Origin: Echinostoma caproni
Lineage: Eukaryota; Platyhelminthes; Trematoda; Plagiorchiida; Echinostomatidae
Assembly (NCBI GenBank): GCA_900618425.1
Contig: UZAN01043884.1
Span: forward strand, 13,941 to 39,043
DNA: 25,103 nucleotides
Direction of reading: 5' to 3'
The notes beneath the pieces are model-generated. The model was not told the origin of the DNA, did no database searches, and saw only the letters and a list, made by a program, of their open reading frames with translations. Of the stretch, positions 9,007-18,639 are shown piece by piece; the first letter of the stretch is position 1, and each line of letters begins with the position of its first letter. The translations under genes and the position numbers were made by a program.

Positions 9007-9460
9007 TTAAGTAGTCCAACTTACTTTAGATCTATGATTGATACTGCGGCACAATGCATGAAACATCCTACGATCTCCCATGCCATAACTCCCAACTTCT
9101 TTTCATCAGTGGCATCCGGTGGTGTTTGGTTCCCAGAACAGTGAAGAAATGCGTCTTATGTCGCATGGGAATAATTTTACATTTGAAAACGTTGAATTCA
9201 ATATCATGGCAATTGGGTTGTTACTGTTCCTCAGATTTTAGCGTCATCCCAGAATAATAGCATATTTGGCCCAAGTATATGATATTTTGTTTACCACTGC
9301 GAGACTACAAAGTATTTACTTTATTCACTTCCAGTCTGAGTCGCACCTCTTAGGGTATCCAACCTACGATTATCATCATTCCTTCAGACCAAATGTGGGA
9401 TACGAGTTGCACCAATCGAAGCCAAATTGACGAACCTCTCCTTTGGAAAGAGAGTTGTCG
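9007..9460. other. No recognised gene
   Basis: No open frame beyond 67 codons and no motif is seen. The right part lies just upstream of the first SINE-like copy. More of the second LINE may be present on the minus strand near 9010-9060 but is too decayed to read. Confidence 0.4.
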
Positions 9461-9835
9461 TGATCCAATCCTACGTGATGACGCCCACTCTAGAGCGGCG
9501 CGTTACAGTTTCTGGACATTTGCTATCAATCAAATTTGAATGCTGACGTCAATGACACGCTTACGGTTTCTGGCTACACACCGTAGACCGATCGCTCCAT
9601 CCGGTCCGAGACAGTGCAGACAGAGCAGAATTATGCAAGCAATACTGGGATACGATTGGTGAAAGCCCAGACAATCAATGATCATCTTTTGTACATAATA
9701 TTTAGTCGCCTTCATTGCTTCCAATAAACGAACCACGAATTACCATTCTTCCGGCATTTTCCTCACATCTCGATCACATGGGATATTGCGAGCTCGTGCC
9801 ATCGCGGTCCAGTGCTTCCATAATATAGTCCGTGA

Positions 9836-9873
<38 letters not shown>

Positions 9874-9898
9874 GTACTACTACTACTACTACTACTAT

Positions 9899-9940
<42 letters not shown>
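9461..9940 (+). repeat. SINE-like repeat, copy 1, with ACT tail
   Basis: This copy aligns along most of its length with 18139-18639. Shared landmarks include cggcgcgt with aacagttt close by, tgacgtcaat, cagacaga or gacagaag, gaattatgcaagcaat, ttttgtacata and the closing tccagt.cttcc. The first 230 bases also match the copies at 10718 and 19869. It ends in a long (ACT)n tract. It has no coding potential on either strand; the poly-Val and poly-Ser open frames here only translate the ACT tract. Whether it is a true SINE, an LTR or a non-autonomous LINE cannot be decided from the window. Confidence 0.75.
9837..9940 (+). repeat. (ACT)n microsatellite
   Basis: About 35 ACT/CTA units with two interruptions (ctagta near 9871 and ctatta near 9895). 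It forms the 3' tail of SINE-like copy 1. Confidence 0.97.
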
Positions 9941-10111
9941 GATCATTACAATTGATTAGCGTCCACTGTGCGAGTATACAGTTCATTACATTGAAAAGCA
10001 CTCGCTGAAGTTCACCAACCGTGTTCACACATACACAGATGCTTAGACACGGGCAAACGCAGTGATCCGGTATACAAATCAGACCTGTTCTGTGAAAGAA
10101 CTGATCCGTGT

Positions 10112-10200
10112 TGTCTGATAGCTCAGTTGGAACAGCGTGAGCTGTACAAAATCATAGGCAGCATCCATTTGTGGGTTCGAATCTTATCGAGGTGACTGAA
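10112..10200 (+). mobile_element. tRNA-derived SINE-like sequence
   Basis: TAGCTCAGTTGG (10119-10130) is a perfect RNA polymerase III A box and GGTTCGAATC (10174-10183) a good B box, 55 bases apart. The bases around them do not pair into a sound tRNA: the acceptor and anticodon arms fail, and no CCA-type end or clean anticodon loop is seen. This fits a tRNA-derived SINE head rather than a tRNA gene. It sits between copies of the other SINE-like family. The 3' end of the element is not resolved. Confidence 0.65.
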
Positions 10201-10717
10201 TTTTTCACAATCTCAACATAGAAATTATTTTTAGGTTAGAAATCATGATCTGAGAATGCGGAATCAAAGCGAAACATGAGGAGCAGTACAGAGTAGCCTG
10301 GCAACCGGAAGCAAGTCAACGCATTGAGTGTTGTTCAAATCAAAACTGGCACGATACATGTTTTGCAGAATAGGTCCACCACGGAAGAGCTAACTTCATG
10401 TTTAACAACTAGATGGCATTGAAGTGGCATCATTAGGTAAACTGATTTCAGACGAACAAGAGAAAACCACCGATACTGTGGTAATGAAAAACGACAATAG
10501 TCTAGTTGATATGACGGTATCGGCAAACCGACGAAAGGGTGTGACGTCCGATTAGCAATCCGTAGTTTGGCAAACAACATATCGCAGGTAATCTGTTCAC
10601 TTCACTCGTTTTTTCTTGTTCCCTGTGTGGACAACCAATTTCGGTTGATCGTTTGCTTGTTGAATCAAGGAATATAAGGCTACACACTGCACCGTACCGC
10701 ACCGCAGTACCTTTGTA
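10201..10717. other. No recognised gene or repeat
   Basis: Only open frames of up to 81 codons are present, without motifs. A short tandem-like accgtaccgcaccgcag occurs near 10691, just before the next SINE-like copy. Confidence 0.4.
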
Positions 10718-10945
10718 GTGATTCTAGCCTACGGGATGACACAAACCACAGAGAGAAACGTTACACTTTTCGGACAATTGTGCTCAATCAAGCTTCCCAA
10801 GTGACGTCAGCAAAGCGAGTACCTGTCACAGCTTCTGGCCTACAACAATTGGCCGACTCTACCAACCAATGAGAAACCGTGTGGCGCAGACAGAAGCTGA
10901 ACAACAGCCGAAATACTAGGACGCGATTGGCAGATCTGTAAATAC
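10718..10945 (+). repeat. SINE-like repeat, copy 2 (5' half)
   Basis: The 20 bases at 10730-10749 are identical to 19881-19900, and similarity continues through cggacaattgtg, tcaatcaa, cccaagtgac, aaccaat, aaccgtg and cagacag. It is the 5' half of the family; similarity to the full copies at 9461 and 18139 is lower but runs in the same order. The 3' half and ACT tail are missing. Confidence 0.75.
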
Positions 10946-11959
10946 TACAGTTACTACAGGAATAGAGTTTCTTTCACAGTAATGATAAGTATTTGGTCAA
11001 CTGCACGATGAAATGTTCTCCTGAATTTTGTTCAAAAGCGTTTGCATACAGAAAATCTGAGTAATCGATATAGATAATGAAGAATGATTGCAGCTCCGGA
11101 ATCGGATTTTGGTATTGACGTGCCATTTTAGTGGGAAGTGCTGTTTGTCCCGATATATTCTTTAATGATGTTGCCTAGCTACGAGATGTGTGCGAAGAAC
11201 AATTTCTCCAGGTCGCACGATACACACAAACACATTAACATTGTGAGTAATTGTAGTACTCGGAATGGGAATCGAAATCGAATAGCGCGAACTCGGTATC
11301 GGACTGAAAACCCACTGAATAGCGCAAAGTCAGGCAGAACCAAGACGGGCTGTGGATACAGTTAATTCTATTCAGAAAATCATGGAAATATATATTACAA
11401 GCAACAAACAATCATTGATCGATCCTTGAATGTCCAATCGACAAGGATATGGTTTATCTGTTTGCCTTCTTGCACTCAGCCAATCCGGATGATGCCAATT
11501 GTGACCACAGAGTTGGTCGGTTATCCCGCTTCTTGATTGGTTACCTGTAAACTGTACCGCGGCGTGTGCGTACTCGTTACACGATCACCACAGTAATCTT
11601 CAGCACAGATTTGAACTGTGCTCCTACTACATGACCTTGGGTTGTAGATAATCAACATAGACATTAATAAAATCGATCGTAAACAAACATTTGTAATCAA
11701 CAAATATCATGTTATATTGTGAAGTTTCTGTGTAAAATTGGTGTGGGAAATGAAATAACATCTTCGATAAATAAAAAACAAATGAATACGCCATAGAGTT
11801 GGTTCTCATTAGACCTGAATGTTCTCGACAAACTGGACGATGGTTGTGTCGTTAGCCACAGATCACAATTGAATGGCTGGTACAACCTGCATCACGGGAG
11901 AAACTCCTTCCTGACTGAGAGTCTGAAGCCAGGAATTACGCTGAGGTCCATTCCTCGTG
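10946..11959. other. No recognised gene or repeat
   Basis: Nothing coding is seen. A cluster of ggaatgggaatcgaaatcga-like words near 11261 is simple-sequence in character. Open frames of 60-85 codons on the minus strand show no domain. Confidence 0.4.
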
Positions 11960-12200
11960 TCTCGGTTGACAGAGGCTTGGATGACCAATGAACTTGTTTT
12001 GTACATATTATTTAACTTCGCCTGATTTCCTTGAATAAACGAACTAATACTACTCCTGTGGCCTTCTCCTCGCGTCCCAGTTACGTCGGATACTGCTGTA
12101 CGAGTACCACTGTGATCCACTGCTTACGCCTCGCCCATGATTGCTAATCCATGATTCGTATTTCGGGACCAGCGCGTATAAATATTACTAAAACTATTAC
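11960..12200 (+). repeat. SINE-like repeat, copy 3 (3' half)
   Basis: The order gatgaccaatgaac, ttttgtacatatta, gaataaacgaacta, tgtggccttctcctcgcgtc, gttacgt.ggata and gatccactgctt matches the 3' half of copies at 9461 and 18139. It then follows the 18139 copy through atgattcgtatt to an ACT-like run (attactaaaactattac, ending 12200) in place of the long ACT tail. Sequence just upstream (11880-11960) may be a more diverged 5' part. Confidence 0.65.
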
Positions 12201-12875
12201 AATCCGACAGATCACTCGAATACATCAGTCCAAGATGATTGTTTGCTTGTTTGATGATTAATATGGAGCCAATGGTCCGGTATGGTTCAGTATCGGAAGA
12301 GAAGACCAATCAAACGAATACGTATTACGCAACCGGGGTGGTTTGGCAAGTAAACAGAGAATGAAACACTGACTGAGGAAACGAGAACTACGAAAGTAAG
12401 AGTGGAGAACTAGTTTGGGGATAGTTTAATCAGGGTGTAGAAGAAAGTCACAATCAACTGCACGATCACTGAAGATCCATAGTTTTTAAGTGCATACAAT
12501 AGAAGTAAATATATTGATTCGCGATATCTCAGCAATTCGCAATGGCTTGTCCGATTTCGCACAGCAGCTTACTCAGAACGCGTCATTGGTGTTAACCTAG
12601 TGCCCTGAGTCGAATAGGCGTTTAGTAATTGCCTATCTCTCGGCTAGTTGGTGCTGCTTTCAAATGGTGTTGAACTGCGTCTGGCGACGCGATAACCCAT
12701 CCTTTTTTACACTCTGACAAAGTGACTGTATCCATGAACATCTGTGAATTCATGAAGTCCGGTTAAATTAATAAACCGAAATTATCGTTGGACTCGTTCT
12801 TATTGTTGCCGGGACATAATCCATCTGTGCCAATTTGAACTTTCAGAGCCGTAGACCTGTTTCTGCTTTCTGTGG
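12201..12875. other. No recognised gene; left flank of assembly gap
   Basis: No coding signal is seen. Bases 12650-12700 resemble the reverse complement of 13783-13828 on the other side of the gap (shared ggtgct, gtgttgaa and taac in order). That may mean the gap lies inside an inverted structure or repeat. Confidence 0.35.
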
Positions 12876-13598
12876 NNNNNNNNNNNNNNNNNNNNNNNNN
12901 NNNNNNNNNNNNNNNNNNNNNNNNNNNNNNNNNNNNNNNNNNNNNNNNNNNNNNNNNNNNNNNNNNNNNNNNNNNNNNNNNNNNNNNNNNNNNNNNNNNN
13001 NNNNNNNNNNNNNNNNNNNNNNNNNNNNNNNNNNNNNNNNNNNNNNNNNNNNNNNNNNNNNNNNNNNNNNNNNNNNNNNNNNNNNNNNNNNNNNNNNNNN
13101 NNNNNNNNNNNNNNNNNNNNNNNNNNNNNNNNNNNNNNNNNNNNNNNNNNNNNNNNNNNNNNNNNNNNNNNNNNNNNNNNNNNNNNNNNNNNNNNNNNNN
13201 NNNNNNNNNNNNNNNNNNNNNNNNNNNNNNNNNNNNNNNNNNNNNNNNNNNNNNNNNNNNNNNNNNNNNNNNNNNNNNNNNNNNNNNNNNNNNNNNNNNN
13301 NNNNNNNNNNNNNNNNNNNNNNNNNNNNNNNNNNNNNNNNNNNNNNNNNNNNNNNNNNNNNNNNNNNNNNNNNNNNNNNNNNNNNNNNNNNNNNNNNNNN
13401 NNNNNNNNNNNNNNNNNNNNNNNNNNNNNNNNNNNNNNNNNNNNNNNNNNNNNNNNNNNNNNNNNNNNNNNNNNNNNNNNNNNNNNNNNNNNNNNNNNNN
13501 NNNNNNNNNNNNNNNNNNNNNNNNNNNNNNNNNNNNNNNNNNNNNNNNNNNNNNNNNNNNNNNNNNNNNNNNNNNNNNNNNNNNNNNNNNNNNNNNNN
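12876..13598. other. Assembly gap (723 N)
   Basis: All bases are unknown. Open frames drawn across it on both strands are artefacts of translating N. Confidence 1.
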
Positions 13599-14020
13599 GC
13601 GGATTGTGTAGGGGTTGAACATTGTTCCCCCGGCCGGTGCTCAGTCTAAAGTAAAAACAAAGTTGACTGAGCGGCGTTTTACAAAACTGCTCAGCAGTAA
13701 AACAAAAAAATCTCGTAACAGCTCGAACAATTGATCAAGAAAGTATAACAAAATCTGTTCGTTTGCAGGAATAAACAAATCAGTTACGGTGGTGACGAGT
13801 CAGATTCAACACTATTTCACCTAGCACCGGCAGGCAGACTGCCGATAAACGCACACAAGTGAGTCGACTGGAGTAAGACTGTCATTTGTCATGGATAAGA
13901 CGTCAAAATGTTATACATTATGCATATCTTTCATTATATATATATATATTCAATCTGTTAGTTCATTTTTGTTAGTTTACTTTAAACTCTAATGTGAATT
14001 TTGTCCGATACATTCAATTG
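13599..14020. other. Right flank of gap, no secure gene
   Basis: A 40-codon Lys/Arg/Ser-rich open stretch (13612-13734, plus) follows a TAG that could be a splice acceptor, and an aataaa lies at about 13770; this is too little to call an exon. A (TA)n run lies at 13935-13949. The section around 13783-13828 resembles the inverted sequence left of the gap. Confidence 0.35.
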
Positions 14021-14120
14021 CGAGTAATGTCCCGGTGGAAACCTCGACAATTTTTCACCCTTGAGGACGTGTGTTCGAATCTCATCACCATCATCATCAC
14101 CACCAACACCAACAGAACCA
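14021..14120 (+). mobile_element. tRNA-derived SINE-like sequence with ATC-rich tail
   Basis: gtgttcgaatctc (14071-14083) is a B-box sequence. About 46 bases upstream, gagtaatgtcccggtgg (14023-14038) is in the place of a degenerate A box. The B box is followed at once by an (ATC/ACC)n-like tail (14081-14117), a common way for SINE copies to end. The spacing suits an RNA polymerase III internal promoter. It is not a tRNA gene, as the arms do not pair. Confidence 0.55.
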
Positions 14121-14499
14121 CCAAGGTCTTTCGTATAGCGTCCCTTTGATTGTCCGCTTCCCGTCCCTACACATTGTATCTTCTCATGTTCAGTAGAAGG
14201 AAGTAAAAAATGATCAATGAAATGCATTGGTTAACTGTGATTGAAAGTGACTTATTCACGCACGGCAGTTGTTTTTTATTGTCAGCCCCATTGGAAGCCA
14301 ATTAAATTGTTGAGAAAAATGCCAGGCTTCTGGTAATTGAACCGATGAATAGGCATAAAAATGACAGTGAAACTGCAGTCCCGCCTACTTTTCGAGTGTA
14401 TGATAGACTCTGTGGACGGCTAATTATCCTTGATCATAAATCCACCTGACTGATCGAATGTAGGCAACAAGTATGGACCAAACTCGTGTACCCATCATT

Positions 14500-14720
14500 C
14501 TCGTTTCGAAAATACATTTCTTGTCCATATTAGCATATTCTATCTCCCACTTCCATGTTCTTTGTTCTCCACTATCATCGTTTGAATTTGCGCAACCTTG
14601 AGTATCACAATATGAAATTTGTAGTAATTCAAAAGTTGCCACAAAACTGCATGGGAATTCATTTTTCTAACTGAGGGATTCCCTAGTCAATACAATTAGT
14701 ATTAGGCTGAACACACGTAT
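14500..14720 (-). repeat. Unnamed repeat family C, copy 1
   Basis: Read on the minus strand, this matches 21260-21040 (minus) and 24115-24225 (plus). Shared words in order: actacaaattt-like start, gatactcaaggttgcgcaaa (gacactcaggttcgcgcaaa in copy 2), attcaaacg.tgatag, agaacatg, gtggga or aagtgg. The minus-strand open frame 14424-14642 covers it (CDTQGCANSNDDSGEQRTW), and might be a remnant coding stretch of an element, but copies 2 and 3 have stops in this frame. Identity of the element is unknown. Confidence 0.6.
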
Positions 14721-14734
14721 TCCCAATTGCCTAT

Positions 14735-14912
14735 TTCACATTCATGCAGTTTCCGGACGGGTCAAAACCAATAATGAATTCATTTAGTAGCCACCCAGCA
14801 GTTAGGATTTGATTGCAATGGAAAATATTTCCCTGTGTCAGATACCGGAAATTGTTAGCTGCCTCGACACTGGTCATCGGTGGTTAGGATGCGGTTTGTA
14901 TTAGAGGAAACA
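14735..14912 (+). repeat. Unnamed repeat family D, copy 1
   Basis: This aligns with the reverse complement of 16604-16800. The exact 16-mer gttagctgcctcgaca is at 14854-14869, and agreement runs over about 160 bases from cagtttc.g..gggtcaa through aattcattc, cagttggg-like words and tggtcatc to agaggaaac. It starts only a few bases from family C copy 1, so C and D might be parts of a single larger element. Confidence 0.7.
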
Positions 14913-15084
14913 AATACTGTACGATAGAATAGTCATACTGGTGTACTCCATGCAAAAAAGGACTCAAAAATGAAAAAAAAACGGACGACATGGAAGTAAA
15001 ATACCTGTATGAAGTATATGGGTCATTTAGATGAATAAATTCTGGTTCCCTTTTTAAATTTTACAACTGGCATGCCAGCAATCG

Positions 15085-15642
15085 TTATTCCAATAGAAAA
15101 ATCATAAATTTCAATGGCATTTGAGTACTAGAAACCAAACCATAAATGTGGATAGAGATATTCAAGATATTTTGCGTCTGATCTGGGGCAATCTTATACT
15201 CAATCTCGTGAAACAGGCGAGAAAAACTAAGCATTGCGAGGGAAAAAAATGCGATCAAAATTAGTGTTGCATGAGTTAGGTCAACAGCTATCATGAATCG
15301 AGCAATCTGGGAAAACAAATCTGAAACTACGAAATTGTAGTACATCATTACTGTGAGATCAAATAAATGACGGCAAATTCCTGTTTGAACCGGAAGAATA
15401 GCGATTGGTCCGGAACACCGGCTTCTCGTTGATTGATCCGGAATTGTAACATTTTGCTTCTTGGCTGGCGTCTTCATGAATCTATAGTTCTCACATGAAC
15501 CAAGAGCGCTGGACAAAGTTTCCATTGATTCGTTGATTGTTTTAATGCCTTCTTGACTGCGCATGGATGTCCTGTGGCGCTTGAGCCGTTCATCGGCCTG
15601 CTTGTCTGGCTGGCATTGTGATGATGCACTGCCCTTGTTCAC
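15085..15642 (-). CDS. Possible exon of unknown protein with a membrane segment
   Basis: This is the longest real open frame in the window: 185 codons opening with GTG, so more likely an internal or last exon than a whole gene. A ccatag that could be a splice acceptor lies just upstream on the minus strand (near 15649) and also closes the frame. The N-terminal 90 residues are polar and Lys/Arg/Ser-rich (ERLKRHRTSMRSQEG), while about residues 112-142 are hydrophobic (AVDLTHATLILIAFFSLAML). It ends in TAA after FMIFLLE. No family was recognised. An open run this long is unusual, though not impossible, by chance in 25 kb. No poly(A) signal is seen downstream. It could also be part of an unrecognised mobile element. 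Confidence 0.3.
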   Translation of the reverse strand: MNKGSASSQCQPDKQADERLKRHRTSMRSQEGIKTINESMETLSSALGSCENYRFMKTPAKKQNVTIPDQSTRSRCSGPIAILPVQTGICRHLFDLTVMMYYNFVVSDLFSQIARFMIAVDLTHATLILIAFFSLAMLSFSRLFHEIEYKIAPDQTQNILNISIHIYGLVSSTQMPLKFMIFLLE

Positions 15643-15645
15643 CGG

Positions 15646-16163
15646 CCTATGGACCAGCTACGATTACGTACTGGAAATAGTCTAATTACTGAGTTTACGG
15701 CTTACGCACTTATTTTCACACACGGGGGGCAATTTCGTGGATTCTGGCTACGAAGCTGCAATCGATTGCTAGGACACTAATTCGTAAGACTGCTTGACTG
15801 ATCTTGTTTCGTATTGGTCGATCCCTGCGCATCCTGTCGGCCTGTGAATGTCCATCACAGTTGTACAGGAACAGCGTAAAACTGCACTGTTCAAATGTGC
15901 AACTAACCTGTCCATCAAAGATTCAATCGTATTCACCATTAGTAATACCCCTAAAATTAGTCATCTCATCTCATCCCCCATGAGGAACGTGGATCGGAGG
16001 TGAACAGTGAAACTTTATCGATGCGTAAGTTATCGTCACATCATTGATCACTTGTGCGAACCACAACACACTTACCACAGAGATGACTCATTGGTGCATT
16101 TGTGTGTTGTTCATTCGAATTTTACATCCGTAATGAAGATCGCTTTGTATCCATCTAAAAGTA

Positions 16164-16164
<1 letters not shown>
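15646..16164. other. No recognised gene or repeat
   Basis: No domain or long open frame is seen between the possible exon and the CA microsatellite. Confidence 0.4.

Positions 16165-16204
<40 letters not shown>
16165..16204. repeat. (CA)n microsatellite, about 20 units
   Basis: An uninterrupted run of 40 bases. It creates the open frame at 16007-16231, which is not a gene. Confidence 0.97.
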
Positions 16205-16206
<2 letters not shown>

Positions 16207-16230
16207 ATGTCTATATGTATTTAGGTATTG

Positions 16231-16310
16231 ATCAGGCTCGAGTAACATCCGGACTTTCATCACAGCTGTTCCTCCCAATGCATAGTGTTTCGAGCCCCAT
16301 GCACGGGACT
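16231..16310 (+). mobile_element. Possible degenerate tRNA-like SINE
   Basis: ggctcgagtaacatccgg (from 16235) resembles an A box and gtttcgagcccc (16287-16298) a B box, about 52 bases apart, similar to the better example at 10119-10183. Both boxes are imperfect, so this is weak. It follows the CA microsatellite closely. Confidence 0.25.
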
Positions 16311-16603
16311 GAATATGCTATTGTCCCACATCATACACAACATGTCTGTGCAAATATTCACTCAAGCTTTACCTTCTGTGGGTAGATTGTCATCAGACTG
16401 TTAGATTTCTCGATTTCAATCACGGTTGCCGATGCGTCAGTTGTATAGTAGCAAAGCCTCGGTTTAAGGAATCATTAGAATTCAATAATAAAACGGACTT
16501 TTTGGGCATGATACAGGTATTATACTCTCATTCGATCAATGTTCTGTTTAACCTTTTTTATTTTTGAGCACTGGAGTTCATCAGGTTGATTGTATAACTA
16601 AAT
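16311..16603. other. No recognised gene
   Basis: Nothing seen apart from an aataataaaacgg word near 16483 that could serve as a polyadenylation signal. Confidence 0.35.
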
Positions 16604-16800
16604 TGGCCAGTTTTCTCTAAAATACATGCCACGTCGTGGCCACTGATCACCACTGTCGAGGCAGCTAACTGATCCATGTTGCTTACAAAGGGAGGAGTTT
16701 GCAATTGCGTTTAAATCCCAACTGGCGGGCGGCAAGTGAATGAATTTGACATTGAACTTGACCCATCTAGAAACTGTATAAATATCAAAAGTGAAAAGAA
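16604..16800 (-). repeat. Unnamed repeat family D, copy 2
   Basis: The reverse complement of 14735-14912; the exact 16-mer partner tgtcgaggcagctaac is at 16654-16669. The minus-strand open frame 16598-16834 runs through it (SVSCLDSGDQWPRRG). The corresponding reading of copy 1 gives a similar SCLDTGHRW, hinting that the family derives from coding sequence of a larger element. Confidence 0.7.
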
Positions 16801-17375
16801 TGATTAATGAGGTCTGACCGTTTTCTACCACCACCCTCGCGCCGAGATGCGCTATTAACCTTTATCTGGGAGAAAAAAAATACAATATCCGGATTGGCAC
16901 GTAAGGGAGAGCAACGATAAGGCACCCAACCCATTTGAAGGTCATTTTTCATGTTTCCCAGAATGTAATTTTATTTCATTTGGGGTCCGGGATTTTACGC
17001 GAGTAGCTTAAAGTCACATCATTTTATCAATTTATTAAATCTAGAAACGTTCCATTATTCGGCTTATTTACTGTGCACTGAATGAAAAGAGAAACACGAT
17101 TTAGAATGGTGGTATTGACCAGAATAAATACCCTTATGGGACAGCAATGATGCACTAGAGTGAATGAATTTCCATATTGATTTGCATAAAACACTTCTCA
17201 AATCTTCAATTATGTCTATCGATACACACGCATGATATTAGCAACTGAAATATAACTCCAAAATGGGACTCGCGATGCGCGAGTGAAATATAATATTGCC
17301 ATAGTGAATAAACTAGGGGTATCGTTAAAGTTATTGGATTAAGTTCATTCCTGATGTCCCGTTGGTACATCTTTC
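16801..17375. other. No recognised gene or repeat
   Basis: AT-rich, stop-rich sequence on both strands with no motif. Confidence 0.4.
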
Positions 17376-17582
17376 ATGTTACGTATATTTCCTTCTTTGG
17401 AACGGCCCTTGTCCATCGATCACATCCGCCACTACGGTGACACTTTTAAGGGTGAGTTCGCTCGTCTATGGTTAGATCACTGGTTTGGTTCATCCATTAA
17501 TCCATTAATCTATTCGTATGTATGTGCATTTGGATTTGAAGGGTACTCGTGGATTGTCACGTCAGATGGTATTTTCGAATGA
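17376..17582 (+). CDS. Possible receptor helix-7 exon fragment (NPLIY motif)
   Basis: The 68-codon frame contains RLWLDHWFGSSINPLIYSYV. In rhodopsin-type G-protein-coupled receptors, transmembrane helix 7 typically shows a W.......SS.NPxxY pattern, and NPLIY is one of its commonest forms. Here the tryptophan is one residue further from NP than usual, and the basic helix-8 start that normally follows is replaced by CAFGFEGYSW. An AAG just before ggtgagttcgc (about 17449) could be an acceptor; the same bases also resemble a splice donor. No other receptor helix is readable nearby: a frame just upstream (YIFHVTYISFFGTALV) is hydrophobic but ends at a stop. It may be a pseudogene fragment or chance. 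Confidence 0.2.
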   Translation: MLRIFPSLERPLSIDHIRHYGDTFKGEFARLWLDHWFGSSINPLIYSYVCAFGFEGYSWIVTSDGIFE

Positions 17583-18138
17583 CCAATAAACCCAGGAGCA
17601 TGAAGTGTTTGTTCTTCGAAGCGTAATTGTTTGGCTAAACACCAAATCTAGGGTAGTTTTATTCATCTTGAATCTAACCGAGACTATCTGAGCATCATTT
17701 ATGGTCCAAAACCGAGTACCATTTAGCCTCAAAACTGCCTGATCACAGCACAGTCTGATCTCCACAAATGCTTCTTTGAAAGCACATTCCTTCAAACGTT
17801 CCACAGAGAACCTCGATCGAATGCATAGGAATGTATGCTTAACAAAATCTTCAGTTAAACCACACCTATCTTGGAATTTTCAAACTGGAAAAGAACCTCT
17901 AAAATCTGTCTAACCCGGCAAAACGTTTGATGAATGTAATTGGCTTTTTTTGAATAAAGGGGAACAGAATCAATGTGGGGTTTCTCTTATAGCCGAAGTA
18001 GCACAGATAACAAATCACGAATCACGGACGCAATTAAGACACTGAACCACTCTAGCCCATGTAGGCTGGTATCTTCCAACACCGAAGCGCAAGTGAACGG
18101 TCACAGAACTAGCAGTTCGTTTATTGAAATAAGATAAT
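17583..18138. other. No recognised gene or repeat
   Basis: The minus-strand frame 17562-17804 has no domain. Nothing else is seen. Confidence 0.4.
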
Positions 18139-18588
18139 GGGATCCAGGCCCAGAAGATGAAGACTACCATGGAACGGCGCGTAACAGTTTTTTGACACCT
18201 GCAATCAATCGAATTTCAAAGGTGACGTCAATTAGACGCGTACATGTCACGAATTCTGACTACACTGCATGGGCAGATCGTGCCAGCCAATCCGAGATAG
18301 TGCAGTTAAGACAGAAGTTGAATTATGCAAGCAATAAAGCATTCCGATTGGTGGAAGCCTGAATAACCAATGATCTGATTTTGTACATATATTTTAATTG
18401 TCCTCATTACTTTCAATGAACGAGCTACAATTCTTGTGGCTTTTTCGTCGCATCCCTGTTACGTGGGATATTGTGTGATAGTGCCATGGTGGTCCAGTAC
18501 TTCCGTAATCCAGTCCGCGATAGCTGATTCTTGATTCGTGTCGCGTGATTCGTATTGCGTGGTTCCTGTCTCGAGTTGTGTGCGTGTA

Positions 18589-18639
<51 letters not shown>
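18139..18639 (+). repeat. SINE-like repeat, copy 4, full length with ACT tail
   Basis: The longest copy of the family, alignable with 9461-9940 from gatcca to the (ACT)n tail and with 11960-12200 in its 3' half. Relative to copy 1 it has about 65 extra bases (18522-18588) before the tail; the related words in copy 3 suggest the longer form is ancestral and copy 1 lost them. Confidence 0.75.
18589..18639 (+). repeat. (ACT)n microsatellite, about 17 units
   Basis: A pure tract forming the 3' tail of SINE-like copy 4. The poly-Ser, poly-Val and poly-Thr open frames across it are artefacts. Confidence 0.97.

Noticed and set aside
9740..10028. Poly-Val and poly-Ser open frames
   Set aside because: Translations of the (ACT)n microsatellite; the same applies at 18394-18749.
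10112..10200. Functional tRNA gene
   Set aside because: The A and B boxes are good, but acceptor and anticodon arms do not pair and the length is off.
12835..13622. Open frames of about 250 codons on both strands across the N run
   Set aside because: They are translations of unknown bases in the assembly gap.
13612..13734. Terminal exon with a Lys/Arg-rich C-terminus
   Set aside because: Only 40 codons, weak acceptor, next to a gap in likely repeat sequence; chance is a sufficient explanation.
16007..16231. Open frame with a Thr-His repeat
   Set aside because: Created by the (CA)n microsatellite; no other coding sign.
18000..18070. tRNA-like A box on the minus strand
   Set aside because: A single weak box with no B box at a proper distance.
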